Notes: generated from the sequence alone by a model not told the origin. Counted from the stretch's first letter, positions 55,239-63,134 are shown. The stretch is DNA of 64,000 bases from UBA7803 sp963822255 (GCA_963822255.1 CAWGGV010000002.1:62001-126000), one strand, 5' to 3'. A program made the numbers and translations.

Positions 55239-56464
55239 AGTACGTGGACGAGTTCCGCGATCCGGAACGGGCGAAGCACCTGCTCGGCGCCATCGAGCGG
55301 ATCATTCCGCGCATCGACGTCTGCCGCCGCCGGCCGCTGCAGATCATGGAAGTGTGCGGCGGCCACACCCATTCCATCTTCCGCTACGGCATCGAAAACA
55401 TGCTGCCGGACGCCATCGAGCTGGTGCACGGCCCGGGCTGCCCGGTCTGCGTGCTGCCCATGGGACGGGTGGACGACTGCCTGGCGCTCGCCGAGCACCC
55501 ACAGGTGATCTTCACCACCTTCGGCGACGCCATGCGGGTGCCGGGGTCGAAGAAGAGCCTGCTGCAGGCGAAGGCGGAGGGCGCGGACGTGCGGATGGTG
55601 TATTCGCCCCTGGATGCGCTGGCCATCGCCCGCCGGGAGCCGGACCGGGAAGTGGTGTTCTTCGGCCTCGGCTTCGAGACCACCATGCCGAGCACGGCGC
55701 TGACGGTGCTGCGCGCGGCCGAGGACGGCGTCGACAACTTTTCTCTGTTCTGCAACCACATCACCATCGTGCCCACCATCAAGGCCATCCTGGACTCCCC
55801 GGAGCTGACCCTGGACGGCTTTCTCGGCCCCGGCCACGTCAGCATGGTCATCGGCACCGACGTCTACCGGTTCATTCCCGAACGCTATGGCAAGCCCCTG
55901 GTGGTGGCCGGTTTCGAGCCCCTCGACATTCTCCACAGTATCTGGATGGTGCTGGTGCAGATCGCCGAGGGGCGGGCCGAGGTGGAGAATCAGTACCGCC
56001 GGGTGGTGCCGCAGCGCGGCAACGACCCTGCGCTGGCGGCGGTGAGCGAGGTGTACGAGCTTCGCGAGTTCTTCGAGTGGCGCGGGCTCGGCTCCATCGA
56101 CCATTCCGGGGTGCGGATGCGGAAACGCTATGCTCGTTTCGACGCCGAGCGCCGGTTCGCGGTGCCGAACCTGAAGATCGCCGATCCCACGTCGTGTCAG
56201 TGCGGCGAGGTGCTGAAGGGCGTGATCAAGCCCTGGCAGTGCAAGGTCTATGGCCGGGCCTGCACGCCGGATACGCCGCTGGGGGCGTTGATGGTGTCGA
56301 GCGAGGGGGCGTGTGCGGCGTATTACAACTATGGGGGTGGGGGTAACGGATCGCGACCGGGAGGTCGCTCCCACAGTGGGGATGGCGGATCGCGACCGGG
56401 AGGTCGCTCCCACAGTGGGGATAGTCGCTCCCACACTGGGATTTCGCTGCGGGAGGTGACGTGA
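55235..56464 (+). CDS. hypD: Hydrogenase maturation protein HypD with REP-derived C-terminal extension
   Basis: 409 residues; HypD proteins are usually near 370-375. Iron-sulfur protein that, with HypC, assembles the Fe(CN)2CO group. Signature blocks: IMEVCGGHTHSIFRYG, LVHGPGCPVCVLP, FFGLGFETTMPSTALT, FCNHITIVPTIKAIL, GFLGPGHVSMVIG, and the cluster cysteines in PTSCQCGEVLKGVIKPWQC ... GRACTPDTPLG. The family end, EGACAAYYNYG, occurs near residue 370. The remaining about 38 residues (two SRPGGRSHSGD repeats, then SRSHTGISLREVT) come from REP-like DNA. The stop overlaps the hypE GTG by two bases despite the insertion. Confidence 0.96.
   Translation: MKYVDEFRDPERAKHLLGAIERIIPRIDVCRRRPLQIMEVCGGHTHSIFRYGIENMLPDAIELVHGPGCPVCVLPMGRVDDCLALAEHPQVIFTTFGDAMRVPGSKKSLLQAKAEGADVRMVYSPLDALAIARREPDREVVFFGLGFETTMPSTALTVLRAAEDGVDNFSLFCNHITIVPTIKAILDSPELTLDGFLGPGHVSMVIGTDVYRFIPERYGKPLVVAGFEPLDILHSIWMVLVQIAEGRAEVENQYRRVVPQRGNDPALAAVSEVYELREFFEWRGLGSIDHSGVRMRKRYARFDAERRFAVPNLKIADPTSCQCGEVLKGVIKPWQCKVYGRACTPDTPLGALMVSSEGACAAYYNYGGGGNGSRPGGRSHSGDGGSRPGGRSHSGDSRSHTGISLREVT
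56348..56440. repeat. REP-like cluster J at the 3' end of hypD, 39-base period
   Basis: Two reverse GCGACC/GGTCGC units begin at 56348 and 56387, exactly 39 bases (13 codons) apart, followed by two degenerate half units to about 56436. Both are read in the hypD frame as SRPGGRSHSGD. Coupling to hypE is kept because the GGGAGGTGACGTGAGC junction, holding hypE's ribosome site, the hypD stop and the hypE GTG, lies just beyond. Confidence 0.88.
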
Positions 56465-57538
56465 GCACACCGGGCGTCACTCCGGCGCCGCCGGTTGCGC
56501 GGCGGTCGCGCCTGCGCGGCGACCGCGTCACCCTGGCGCACGGCGGCGGCGGCCGGGCCAGCCGTGACCTGGTGGCCGAGGTGATGGTGCAGGCGTTCGC
56601 CAATCCGCTGCTGGCGCCGCTGGAAGACCAGGCGCGCATCGATCTGACGGAGCTCACCGCCCGCGGTGACCGGCTGGCGTTCACCACCGATTGCTACGTG
56701 GTGGACCCGCTGTTCTTCCGCGGCGCCGACATCGGCAGCCTGGCGGTGAACGGCACGGTCAACGACCTGGCGGTGGGCGGGGCCGCGCCGCTGTATCTGA
56801 GTTGCGGACTGATCATCGAGGAGGGTCTGGAGATCGACGTGCTGCGCCGGGTCTGTGATTCCATGGCCCGTGCGGCGGCCGGCGCGGGCGTGGCGATCGT
56901 CACCGGCGACACCAAGGTGGTGCCGCGCGGCGCAGCCGACAAGCTGTTCGTGAACACCGCCGGCGTCGGCGTGATCGCCGCGGGGCTCAACACCGGCGCG
57001 CACCTCGCCCGGCCTGGCGATGCGGTGATCGTCAGCGGCATGCTGGGCGATCACGGCGCCGCCATCCTGGAAGCGCGCGGTGATCTGGCGCTGGATACCC
57101 TCATCGAGAGCGACTGCCAGCCCCTGAACGGCCTGATTGCCGACCTCACCGGCAGCGTGTCCGGGCGTCCACTGCCTGCGCGACGCCACCCGCGGCGGTC
57201 TGGCCACGGTGCTGTGCGAGTTCGCGGAGGCCTCCGGTTGCCTGATCGAGCTGATCGAGCAACGCCTGCCGATTCGTGAGCAGGTGCACGGCTTCTGCGA
57301 GATCCTCGGGCTCGACCCGCTCTACCTCGCCAACGAGGGCAAGCTGGTGTGCGTGGTGGCCGGCGATCAGGCCGACGCCGCGCTGAACGTCATGCGCCGT
57401 CACCGGGCGGGCCGCGACGCCGCGCTGATCGGCCGGGTGCTCGACGGGCCGCGGCGCGGGGTGGAGATGTGCACCCGTTTCGGTGGCAGACGGGTGGTGG
57501 ACATGCTCGCCGGCGAGCAATTGCCGAGGATCTGTTGA
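56461..57538 (+). pseudogene. hypE: Hydrogenase maturation protein HypE, frameshifted
   Basis: GTG 56461 with GGGAGG upstream overlaps the hypD stop. HypE dehydrates the HypF-made thiocarbamate to thiocyanate for the active-site cyanide, using ATP. First frame: VTLAHGGGGRASRDLVAEVM, FTTDCYVVDPLFFRGADIGSLAVNGTVNDLAVGGA-type PurM/HypE core, GVAIVTGDTKVVPRG, VIVSGMLGDHGAAI, ending ADLTGSVSG. The second frame resumes with VHCLRDATRGGLATVLCEFA and runs to LPRIC at 57538, the expected C-terminal cysteine that is carbamoylated. Removing one G from CCGGGCGTCC near 57160-57170 restores SVSGVHCLRD. Total 1078 bases leaves remainder one. About 358 residues if repaired. Confidence 0.93.
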
Positions 57539-57549
57539 GGAGCCGTAGC

Positions 57550-57879
57550 GTGCACGAGCTGAGCCTCACCCAGGAAATCGTCGATTACGTGGAGCACCGC
57601 GCGCGTCCGCAGTCGGTGATCCGGGTGGTGCTCGAGATCGGCGTGCTCTCCGGCGTCGAGGTGGACGCGGTACGGTTCTGCTTCGAAGTCTGCCGGCAGG
57701 GCACGTTGCTGGAAGGTGCCGAACTCACGGTGATTGAGGTGCCGGGGCGCGGGCGCTGTCTGGACTGCGGCGTGGAGCGGGATCTCGCCGACTTTCTCAC
57801 CCCCTGCCGCTGCGGCGCCTATCCCGTCGAGTGCCTCTCTGGAGAGGAACTGAGAATCAAGGCCATGGAGGTCGTCTGA
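57550..57879 (+). CDS. hypA: Hydrogenase nickel incorporation protein HypA
   Basis: 109 residues from GTG 57550, giving the required M1-H2-E3 nickel-binding N-terminus (HELSLTQEIVDYVEHRA). GAGGAG ribosome site overlaps the region after the hypE stop. Zinc domain: CLDCGVERDLADFL and PCRCGAYPVECLSGEE. The first pair is CxxC but the second reads CxC rather than the usual CxxC, leaving an atypical zinc site. Delivers nickel together with HypB. Its stop overlaps the hypB ATG. Confidence 0.95.
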   Translation: MHELSLTQEIVDYVEHRARPQSVIRVVLEIGVLSGVEVDAVRFCFEVCRQGTLLEGAELTVIEVPGRGRCLDCGVERDLADFLTPCRCGAYPVECLSGEELRIKAMEVV

Positions 57880-58709
57880 TGTGTGCTACCTGCGGATGCT
57901 CCGAACACGGCAGTGCCCTGCTCACCGATCCCGTCACCCGCCGGACGTTCAGCCTCGAGGGGCTGGCGCCGGCGCGCGAGGGCGGCCACCACCATCATCA
58001 TCCGGATGACGTGCCCCATCACCACGCCCACGGCGATGCCGACTCGGTGTCCCTGGAAGCGGCCGTGCTGGGCAGGAACGATGCGCTGGCGGAGCAGAAC
58101 CGGCAGTGGTTCGCCGAGCACGGCGTGCTCGCGGTCAACCTGCTGAGCTCGCCGGGTTCCGGCAAGACCACCCTGCTGGAGCGGACCCTCCGCGCCATCG
58201 CTGCGGACGTGCCGGTCTCGGTGGTGGAGGGCGACCAGGCTACCCTGCACGATGCCGAGCGCATCCGCGCCACCGGATGTCCGGTGCTGCAGATCAACAC
58301 CGGCGCGGGGTGCCACCTGGATGCCGCCATGGTGGCGCGCGCGGTGCGCGAGCTCGCCCCCGCGCCGGGCTCGCTGCTGATGATCGAGAACGTGGGCAAC
58401 CTGGTCTGCCCGGCGCTGTTCGACCTGGGCGAGGCCGCCCGGGTGGTGCTGCTCTCCGTCACCGAGGGCGACGACAAGCCGCTCAAGTATCCCTACATGT
58501 TCCGCACCGCCGACGTCCTGATCATCACCAAGATGGATCTTCTCCCGCACGTGGACTTCGATGTCGACGCCTGCATCGAGTACGCCCGCCGGCTGAATCC
58601 GGCGCTCACGGTGCTCGAGCTGTCGTCGCGCACCGGCAGCGGCTTCGAGCTCTGGCTCCACTGGCTCGAGCAGATCGGCCGCGGCCGGCGGCGGGGCGCC
58701 ACGTCGTGA
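57879..58709 (+). CDS. hypB: Hydrogenase nickel incorporation GTPase HypB
   Basis: 276 residues from ATG 57879, overlapping the hypA stop. N-terminal MCATCGCSE is the high-affinity nickel-binding CxxCGC motif; residues about 50-70 hold two histidine clusters (HHHHH and HHHAH) for nickel storage. GTPase motifs: LLSSPGSGKTTLLER (P-loop), VEGDQATLHDAERI (switch), GAGCHLDAAMV and IENVGNLVCPALFDLGE, then ITKMDLLPH for guanine. Supplies nickel to the hydrogenase large subunit via HypA. Last gene of the hyp operon; the next gene begins 35 bases later. Confidence 0.97.
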   Translation: MCATCGCSEHGSALLTDPVTRRTFSLEGLAPAREGGHHHHHPDDVPHHHAHGDADSVSLEAAVLGRNDALAEQNRQWFAEHGVLAVNLLSSPGSGKTTLLERTLRAIAADVPVSVVEGDQATLHDAERIRATGCPVLQINTGAGCHLDAAMVARAVRELAPAPGSLLMIENVGNLVCPALFDLGEAARVVLLSVTEGDDKPLKYPYMFRTADVLIITKMDLLPHVDFDVDACIEYARRLNPALTVLELSSRTGSGFELWLHWLEQIGRGRRRGATS

Positions 58710-58743
58710 CGTCGGGTCACGGCCATGGGCTGGCATTGCCCTA

Positions 58744-59205
58744 ATGGCCTGGGACATTCGTGAAGACGACCTGCGCGGCACGGAGATCGCGGCGCTGCTG
58801 CACGAGCACGTGACCAACATGCACCAGATCTCGCCGCGGGAAAGCGTCCACGCGCTCGACCTGGAGGCGCTGAAGGCGCCGGAAATCACGTTCTGGAGCG
58901 TCTGGCAGGGCGAGGAGCTGCTGGGGTGCGGCGCGCTCAAGGAGCTGGATCCGAAGCACGGCGAGATCAAGTCCATGCGCACCGCGAGCCGGCACCGGCG
59001 CAAGGGAGTGGCCGCGGCGGTGGTGACCTACCTGCTTACCGAAGCCGCGCGCCGGGGTTACCAACGTCTCAGCCTCGAGACCGGCGCCACCGAGCACTTT
59101 GCCCCGGCGCGGGCGCTGTACGCGCGGTTCGGCTTCGAGCCGTGCGGGCCATTCGACGGCTACGCGGCGCATCCGCACAGCGCGTTCATGACCCGACGGC
59201 TGTGA
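58744..59205 (+). CDS. GNAT-family N-acetyltransferase
   Basis: 153 residues. Typical GNAT with FWSVWQGEELLGCGALKELDPKHGEIKSMRT (beta-bulge region), HRRKGVAAAVVTYLLTEAARRGYQRLSLETG (acetyl-CoA-binding Q/RxxGxA-like RRKGVA loop) and FAPARALYARFGFEPCGPF. Similar in layout to YsnE/PsiE-like acetyltransferases of about 150 residues. Acceptor unknown. Thirty-five bases after hypB on the same strand, so it may be read from the hyp transcript without being functionally linked. Confidence 0.88.
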   Translation: MAWDIREDDLRGTEIAALLHEHVTNMHQISPRESVHALDLEALKAPEITFWSVWQGEELLGCGALKELDPKHGEIKSMRTASRHRRKGVAAAVVTYLLTEAARRGYQRLSLETGATEHFAPARALYARFGFEPCGPFDGYAAHPHSAFMTRRL

Positions 59206-59236
59206 ACGAGGTGCCGGCGCAGCACTCAGCCGCTAT

Positions 59237-59263
59237 ATTGTCGGCATTGTCGGCATTGTCGGC
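59237..59263. repeat. 9-base tandem repeat, three exact copies
   Basis: ATTGTCGGC repeats three times head to tail at 59237-59245, 59246-59254 and 59255-59263, about 35 bases before the enoyl-CoA hydratase ATG. It is not in any called coding sequence. A slippage-prone microsatellite in a 5' leader could vary expression; no evidence of that here. Confidence 0.85.
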
Positions 59264-59298
59264 GCCTACAGCAGAACCAAGGCACGGGAGACACGACC

Positions 59299-60081
59299 AT
59301 GGCCAGCGACATTCTCTACGAGGTGCAGGACGGCATCGCAACCATCACCATCGATCGCCCTGAAAAGAAGAACGCGATGACCTACGAGATGCTCGGCAAC
59401 TTCATCGGCGTGGTACGGCGTGCCGGCGGTGACCCCAATGCGCGGGTGGTGATCCTGCAAGGCGTGCCGGGCTCGTTCTGCGCCGGCACCGATCTCGCTG
59501 ATCTTGCGAGCGTACCGGGGGAACGACGCGGTCTTCGCGGTACGGCGGAAGAGCGCGAGCGCTGGTGGCCGCTGGTGGAGTGCCCGAAACCGGTGATCGC
59601 CGCGGTGGACGGCCCGGCGGTGGGCATGGGCGCCGAGTTCACCTCCCAGTGCGATCTGCGGCTGGCAACGCCGAACGCCCGGTTCGCCTGGAACTTCGCG
59701 CATCGGGGATTGGTGCCCGACACGGGCGCGGGAAGCTGGTTGCTGCCGCGGCTGATCGGCCCCGCCAGAGCGCTGCGGCTGCTGTACACGGGTGAGTTTC
59801 TCAGCGCGGAGGAGGCGCTCGCCATCGGCTACGTGGACGCCGTGGTGCCGTCCGAGGAGCTCGAGTCGAAGGCCCGCGAGCTGGGGCAGGCGATCCTGCA
59901 GGGCTCGCCCTTCTCCCATGCGCGAATCAAGTCGCTGGTCTACGAAGGTCTCAGCAGCGACGTGGCTTCGCACATGCAGCGGCACACCCAGGCGCTCGCC
60001 GAGTGCTTCAAGAGCTACGACCACCAGGAAGGAGTGGCGGCGTTTCTCGAGCGGCGTCCGGCCCGATTCACCGGCAGCTGA
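59299..60081 (+). CDS. Enoyl-CoA hydratase/isomerase-family protein
   Basis: 260 residues from ATG 59299 with GGGAG upstream. Crotonase fold: EVQDGIATITIDRPEKKNAMTYEML at the N-terminus, the oxyanion-hole segments SFCAGTDLADLASV (CAGxD) and VDGPAVGMGAEF (A/GxG), then GLVPDTGAGSWLLPRLIGPARAL with the helix following. The first catalytic Glu position of true hydratases reads VGMGAEFTSQCDLRLA and the second reads GLVPDTGAG (Asp in place of Glu), resembling isomerase-type enzymes. Exact reaction uncertain, probably fatty acid or aromatic CoA-ester breakdown. Convergent with the sulfotransferase. Confidence 0.9.
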   Translation: MASDILYEVQDGIATITIDRPEKKNAMTYEMLGNFIGVVRRAGGDPNARVVILQGVPGSFCAGTDLADLASVPGERRGLRGTAEERERWWPLVECPKPVIAAVDGPAVGMGAEFTSQCDLRLATPNARFAWNFAHRGLVPDTGAGSWLLPRLIGPARALRLLYTGEFLSAEEALAIGYVDAVVPSEELESKARELGQAILQGSPFSHARIKSLVYEGLSSDVASHMQRHTQALAECFKSYDHQEGVAAFLERRPARFTGS

Positions 60082-60085
60082 CGTC

Positions 60086-60991
60086 TCATGTGCGCGTGCC
60101 GGTCGCGAGCCAGCGCGCGCACTCCTCGCCGAGCTCCGCCACGGCCCGCTGCTCGTACTCGACGCACTCCCTGGCGCTCAAGGTGTCTCGCCACCGTCCG
60201 TTGGTGCCCTTGTTGATGAAGGTTTCGGCGCCGCCGTCCCAGAACGCCCCGCCGAGGGGCGCGCTGCGGGCCGCGTGCCGCTTCATCCAGTCGAACGTGC
60301 AGTGCTCCACGATGTCGTGCCAGCGGGCGGCCTTCACCGGAACGTCGAGAAAGGCGGCAATCCGCCTCATCTCGCCGTCGAGGTCCCGCTTGAGCGCCTC
60401 GAAGTGCACCAGCAGAACGTTCGGCAGCTCGCGTATCGCCCACCAGGAGCGAACGTTCTCCCAGAACGGCCACCACGGGTAGCCATCCTTTTCCAGCCAG
60501 TCACGCCAGTAGACGCGGACGTCGTCCGGCGGTGGACCGATGGGCGGGCCGACCCGGCCCGGCGTGTCGTTCAGTGCCTCGTACCATGACGCGTTGGCGT
60601 TCACGTGGTGGTTGTAGAAGCTCCAGACCACGTCGCGGCCGTCACGGGCAACGTAGAGGTAGCGCGCTTGCGCCGAGAAGACCAGTGCGTCCACGGGCAG
60701 ATGGGTCTTCAGGAAACGCCGGTGAGTCTGAGCGTCCACCAGCGGCAGCTTGACCTCTTTGGGCGGCACCCGCAGGTCCAGCCAGGGCGACATCTCTGCC
60801 ACGTCGACGTCCGGGTCGCCGTCGAACAGAAGCTGGCCGATGATCTGCTGGGTCCAGGTGGTTCCAGATTTGGCGTAGCTGGCGATGATGATGTCATCGT
60901 CGCGGAATCTGAAGTCGTTCCACACGGTGGAGTCGAAGTGATGGCTGTGCATCTCCCGGGTCTTGACCGGAATGGCGGACGGGGCATTCAT
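60086..60991 (-). CDS. PAPS-dependent sulfotransferase (cytosolic SULT-type domain)
   Basis: 301 residues from ATG 60991 with GAGG upstream. Transfers sulfate from PAPS to a hydroxyl or amino acceptor. Seen: 5'-phosphosulfate loop ASYAKSGTTWTQQII (about residue 38), FLKTHLPVDAL with the catalytic histidine, 3'-phosphate motif YLYVARDGRDVVWSFYNHH, and the C-terminal INKGTNGRWRDTLS (KGxxGxWK/R block). A complete, plausibly active enzyme. It would draw on the same PAPS pool that CysH uses in this genome. Acceptor unknown. Confidence 0.92.
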   Translation of the reverse strand: MNAPSAIPVKTREMHSHHFDSTVWNDFRFRDDDIIIASYAKSGTTWTQQIIGQLLFDGDPDVDVAEMSPWLDLRVPPKEVKLPLVDAQTHRRFLKTHLPVDALVFSAQARYLYVARDGRDVVWSFYNHHVNANASWYEALNDTPGRVGPPIGPPPDDVRVYWRDWLEKDGYPWWPFWENVRSWWAIRELPNVLLVHFEALKRDLDGEMRRIAAFLDVPVKAARWHDIVEHCTFDWMKRHAARSAPLGGAFWDGGAETFINKGTNGRWRDTLSARECVEYEQRAVAELGEECARWLATGTRT

Positions 60992-61081
60992 GAGGGCCTC
61001 GGATGACGAGAACGATCCTGCGTTTGATATACCCGGCGCCGCTGCTCGTCCAGCGGAATTTTCGGCGCCGGGGCGAGGTTT

Positions 61082-61684
61082 CTACAGAAGATCGGTGAGG
61101 CCGTACGCCTCCATCTGAGCCTGGAAACGGGCCACGTCGTGGGACAGCATCACCAGGTCGTGGCGGGTGCCGTCGGGATCCTGCACGTGGTCCTTGAGCA
61201 GCGCCTCCGCCTGGAAGCCCATCTCCTCGAACACGGCGATGGCGCCCTTCTGGTCCACGGTCATCTGCGCCACGAGCTTCTCGAGCTGAAGGCTGAGCGC
61301 GATGAGGAAGCTCTCCTGAATGAGGATGCGGCCGAGCCCGCGCTCCCGCGCCCGGGGCGTGACCAGCACCCGCAGCTCGCCCACGTGGGGCGAGAAGGAC
61401 AGCTCGTCCCGTACCACCGCCGTGCAACCGAGAATGCCGCCGGCGACGCCGGTCTTGGTCTCGCGGGCGATCAGGCTGACGATGCTGCCGGCTTCGATCT
61501 CGTCCGACCAGGCGGACAGGACCTTGGGGTGGGTGATGTCCCGGCGCAGGAACAGCAGATCGTGGATCGGCAGGTCCCGGGCGAAGCCAAGCAGCTCTGC
61601 TTCGTCCTCGCGGGCCATGAGCGCGAGGGTCGCTTCGCCGGACGTGATCTCCACCGTGCGGGGATAGCGCTCCAGCACGGTCAC
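61082..61684 (-). CDS. GNAT-family acetyltransferase coupled to phaC
   Basis: 200 residues from GTG 61684, which overlaps the phaC stop (GTGA) and has GGAG upstream; a GTG further up at 61723 would lie within phaC. GNAT blocks: VGELRVLVTPRARERGLGRILIQESFLIAL (RxxGxG acetyl-CoA loop), VAQMTVDQKGAIAVFEEMGFQAEAL, and GSIVSLIARETKTGVAGGILG. Third gene of phaE-phaC-GNAT. Its link to polyester metabolism is inferred only from coupling. It may acetylate a protein or act as an unrecognised accessory factor. Confidence 0.85.
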   Translation of the reverse strand: MTVLERYPRTVEITSGEATLALMAREDEAELLGFARDLPIHDLLFLRRDITHPKVLSAWSDEIEAGSIVSLIARETKTGVAGGILGCTAVVRDELSFSPHVGELRVLVTPRARERGLGRILIQESFLIALSLQLEKLVAQMTVDQKGAIAVFEEMGFQAEALLKDHVQDPDGTRHDLVMLSHDVARFQAQMEAYGLTDLL

Positions 61685-62751
61685 GTGGAACGCTCCGCCA
61701 GCCAGCGGGAGAGGGCCGGCCACATGCGCCGGACGGCGTTCGGGCCCGCGATCAGACTGACGTGTCCGCCCTTCAGCACCAGTTCCTCCTTGTCGGTCGA
61801 GCCCACCCGTTCGAGGAGCGGCTTGCTCGCCTTGTAGCTGACGATGTGATCGTGCTCGGCGATGGCGTGCATCACGGGCACGGTGATGTTGGCCAGATCG
61901 GCCTGCCGGCCGCCCACCCGGAGCTCACCCGTGTACAGACGGTTGGCCCACATCAGCTCTTTGGTGGTCTGGCGGAAGTACTCGCCGGCCAGCGGCAGGG
62001 TCTCGTTGCCCCAGCGCTCGAAAGCCCGGTAGGACTTCACGAACGCGTCGTTCCAGATCTGCTCCCACGCGCGGATGCGGCCGGCCGATCTCTGCGCCGG
62101 GCGCAGCATGTCGAACGACGCCTGAATCACGTCTTTGGGAACGATGCCCAGCGTGTCGACGAGCCGATCCACGTCGAAATGTTTCTCGTCGGACCAGATG
62201 CGGGTCAGCCCCATCTCGGCCCAGTTCACCGGCGTGGTGAGGCAGGCGAGGTTCTTCAGCGGCCCGTCGGGATGGGTGGCAGCGTAGATGAGCGACAGCA
62301 CCCCGCCCATGCAGTATCCGACGATGGAGACGTCCGGCTCGCCGCTGTCGCGCTGTACCTCGCGGATGCAGGTGGGGATGAAATCCTGCGTGTAGGTCGT
62401 CAGGTCGAGGCGGCGTTCCTCCGGAGTGGGCGGCTCCCAGTCGATGACGTAGACGTCGAGGCCGTTCCTCAGCAGGTATTCCACCATGCTCTGGCCGGGC
62501 GCCAGGTCGAACACGTAGGCCTTGTTGGTGGTGGCCATGACCAGCAGCACCGGAACCCGATACACCTCGTCCGCCTGGGGCAGGTAGTGATAGAGCTGCA
62601 GGGTGCCGCGGTGGTAGATGAGCTCCTTGGGCGTGAGGCCCACCGCCGGCGCCGGCGAGGTGACGAATTCCAGCCCCTTGATGCTGCGCTGGATGGCCTG
62701 GTCGACGATGTCGGCCGCCCGGGCGGCGGCGCCGGTGCTCTGTGCGCTCAT
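61681..62751 (-). CDS. phaC: Class III poly(3-hydroxyalkanoate) synthase catalytic subunit
   Basis: 356 residues, the size of class III PhaC (about 355), which needs PhaE. Polymerises 3-hydroxyacyl-CoA to storage polyester at granule surfaces. The catalytic cysteine is in the lipase-like box VGYCMGGVLSL, aspartate in AIAEHDHIVSYKAS and histidine in LKGGHVSLIAGP; all three are present. DVYVIDWEPPTPEERRLDL and LTTPVNWAEMG also fit. ATG 62751 overlaps the phaE stop (ATGA at 62748-62751). A GNAT gene follows with a GTGA overlap. Confidence 0.94.
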   Translation of the reverse strand: MSAQSTGAAARAADIVDQAIQRSIKGLEFVTSPAPAVGLTPKELIYHRGTLQLYHYLPQADEVYRVPVLLVMATTNKAYVFDLAPGQSMVEYLLRNGLDVYVIDWEPPTPEERRLDLTTYTQDFIPTCIREVQRDSGEPDVSIVGYCMGGVLSLIYAATHPDGPLKNLACLTTPVNWAEMGLTRIWSDEKHFDVDRLVDTLGIVPKDVIQASFDMLRPAQRSAGRIRAWEQIWNDAFVKSYRAFERWGNETLPLAGEYFRQTTKELMWANRLYTGELRVGGRQADLANITVPVMHAIAEHDHIVSYKASKPLLERVGSTDKEELVLKGGHVSLIAGPNAVRRMWPALSRWLAERST

Positions 62752-63134
62752 GAGCCGTCCTCCGCACTGGGTGGCCTGCGCGTGCGCGGCGGACCTTTGC
62801 GGGCCGGCGCTGCCGGCTGCACACCGGAGGCGCGAGCCACCTCCTCGAGGCGCTGCTCCACCCGGGCGAGCCGCCTGTCCACCTCGTGGACCGCCTGGCC
62901 GACCCGCAGCACGTCCTCGCGGCTCGGCAGGTTCAGGGCGGCGAGATTGCGCGACATGACGTCGGCGAACGCCTTCTGCATGCCCAGATGCAGGTTCTGC
63001 AACTGGTTCATGTTGCGGCTGAAGTCGTCGGTGCCCATGAAGCGATTGGCCAGCGCGTCGAAACCGCGCTCCCATTCCGTGAGGAGCTGCCGAAACCGCT
63101 CCATCGGGTCGCCGGATTCCGTTCGTTCGGTCAT
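62748..63134 (-). CDS. phaE: Short PhaE-like subunit of class III PHA synthase
   Basis: 128 residues from ATG 63134. Contains EWERGFDALANRFMGTDDFSRNMNQLQNLHLGMQKAFADVM and NLAALNLPSREDVLRVGQAVHEVDRRLARVEQRLEEVA, a helical, amphipathic pattern typical of the C-terminal half of PhaE. Known PhaE proteins are about 350 residues, so this is a much shortened version, nearer in size to the class IV PhaR partner. A basic, proline-rich tail (APARKGPPRTRRPP) ends it. Directly coupled to phaC by a four-base overlap. Function as PhaC activator is inferred. Confidence 0.82.
   Translation of the reverse strand: MTERTESGDPMERFRQLLTEWERGFDALANRFMGTDDFSRNMNQLQNLHLGMQKAFADVMSRNLAALNLPSREDVLRVGQAVHEVDRRLARVEQRLEEVARASGVQPAAPARKGPPRTRRPPSAEDGS

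Noticed and set aside
56461..57538. Programmed ribosomal frameshift in hypE (and cysJ, cysI, barrel gene)
   Set aside because: No slippery heptamer or stimulatory element at the break is apparent, and the homopolymer-type sites point to indels. HypE is not known to use frameshifting.
57960..58035. His-rich block in HypB taken as an artefact or tag
   Set aside because: Histidine-rich nickel-storage regions are normal in many HypB proteins, and the flanking sequence is continuous.
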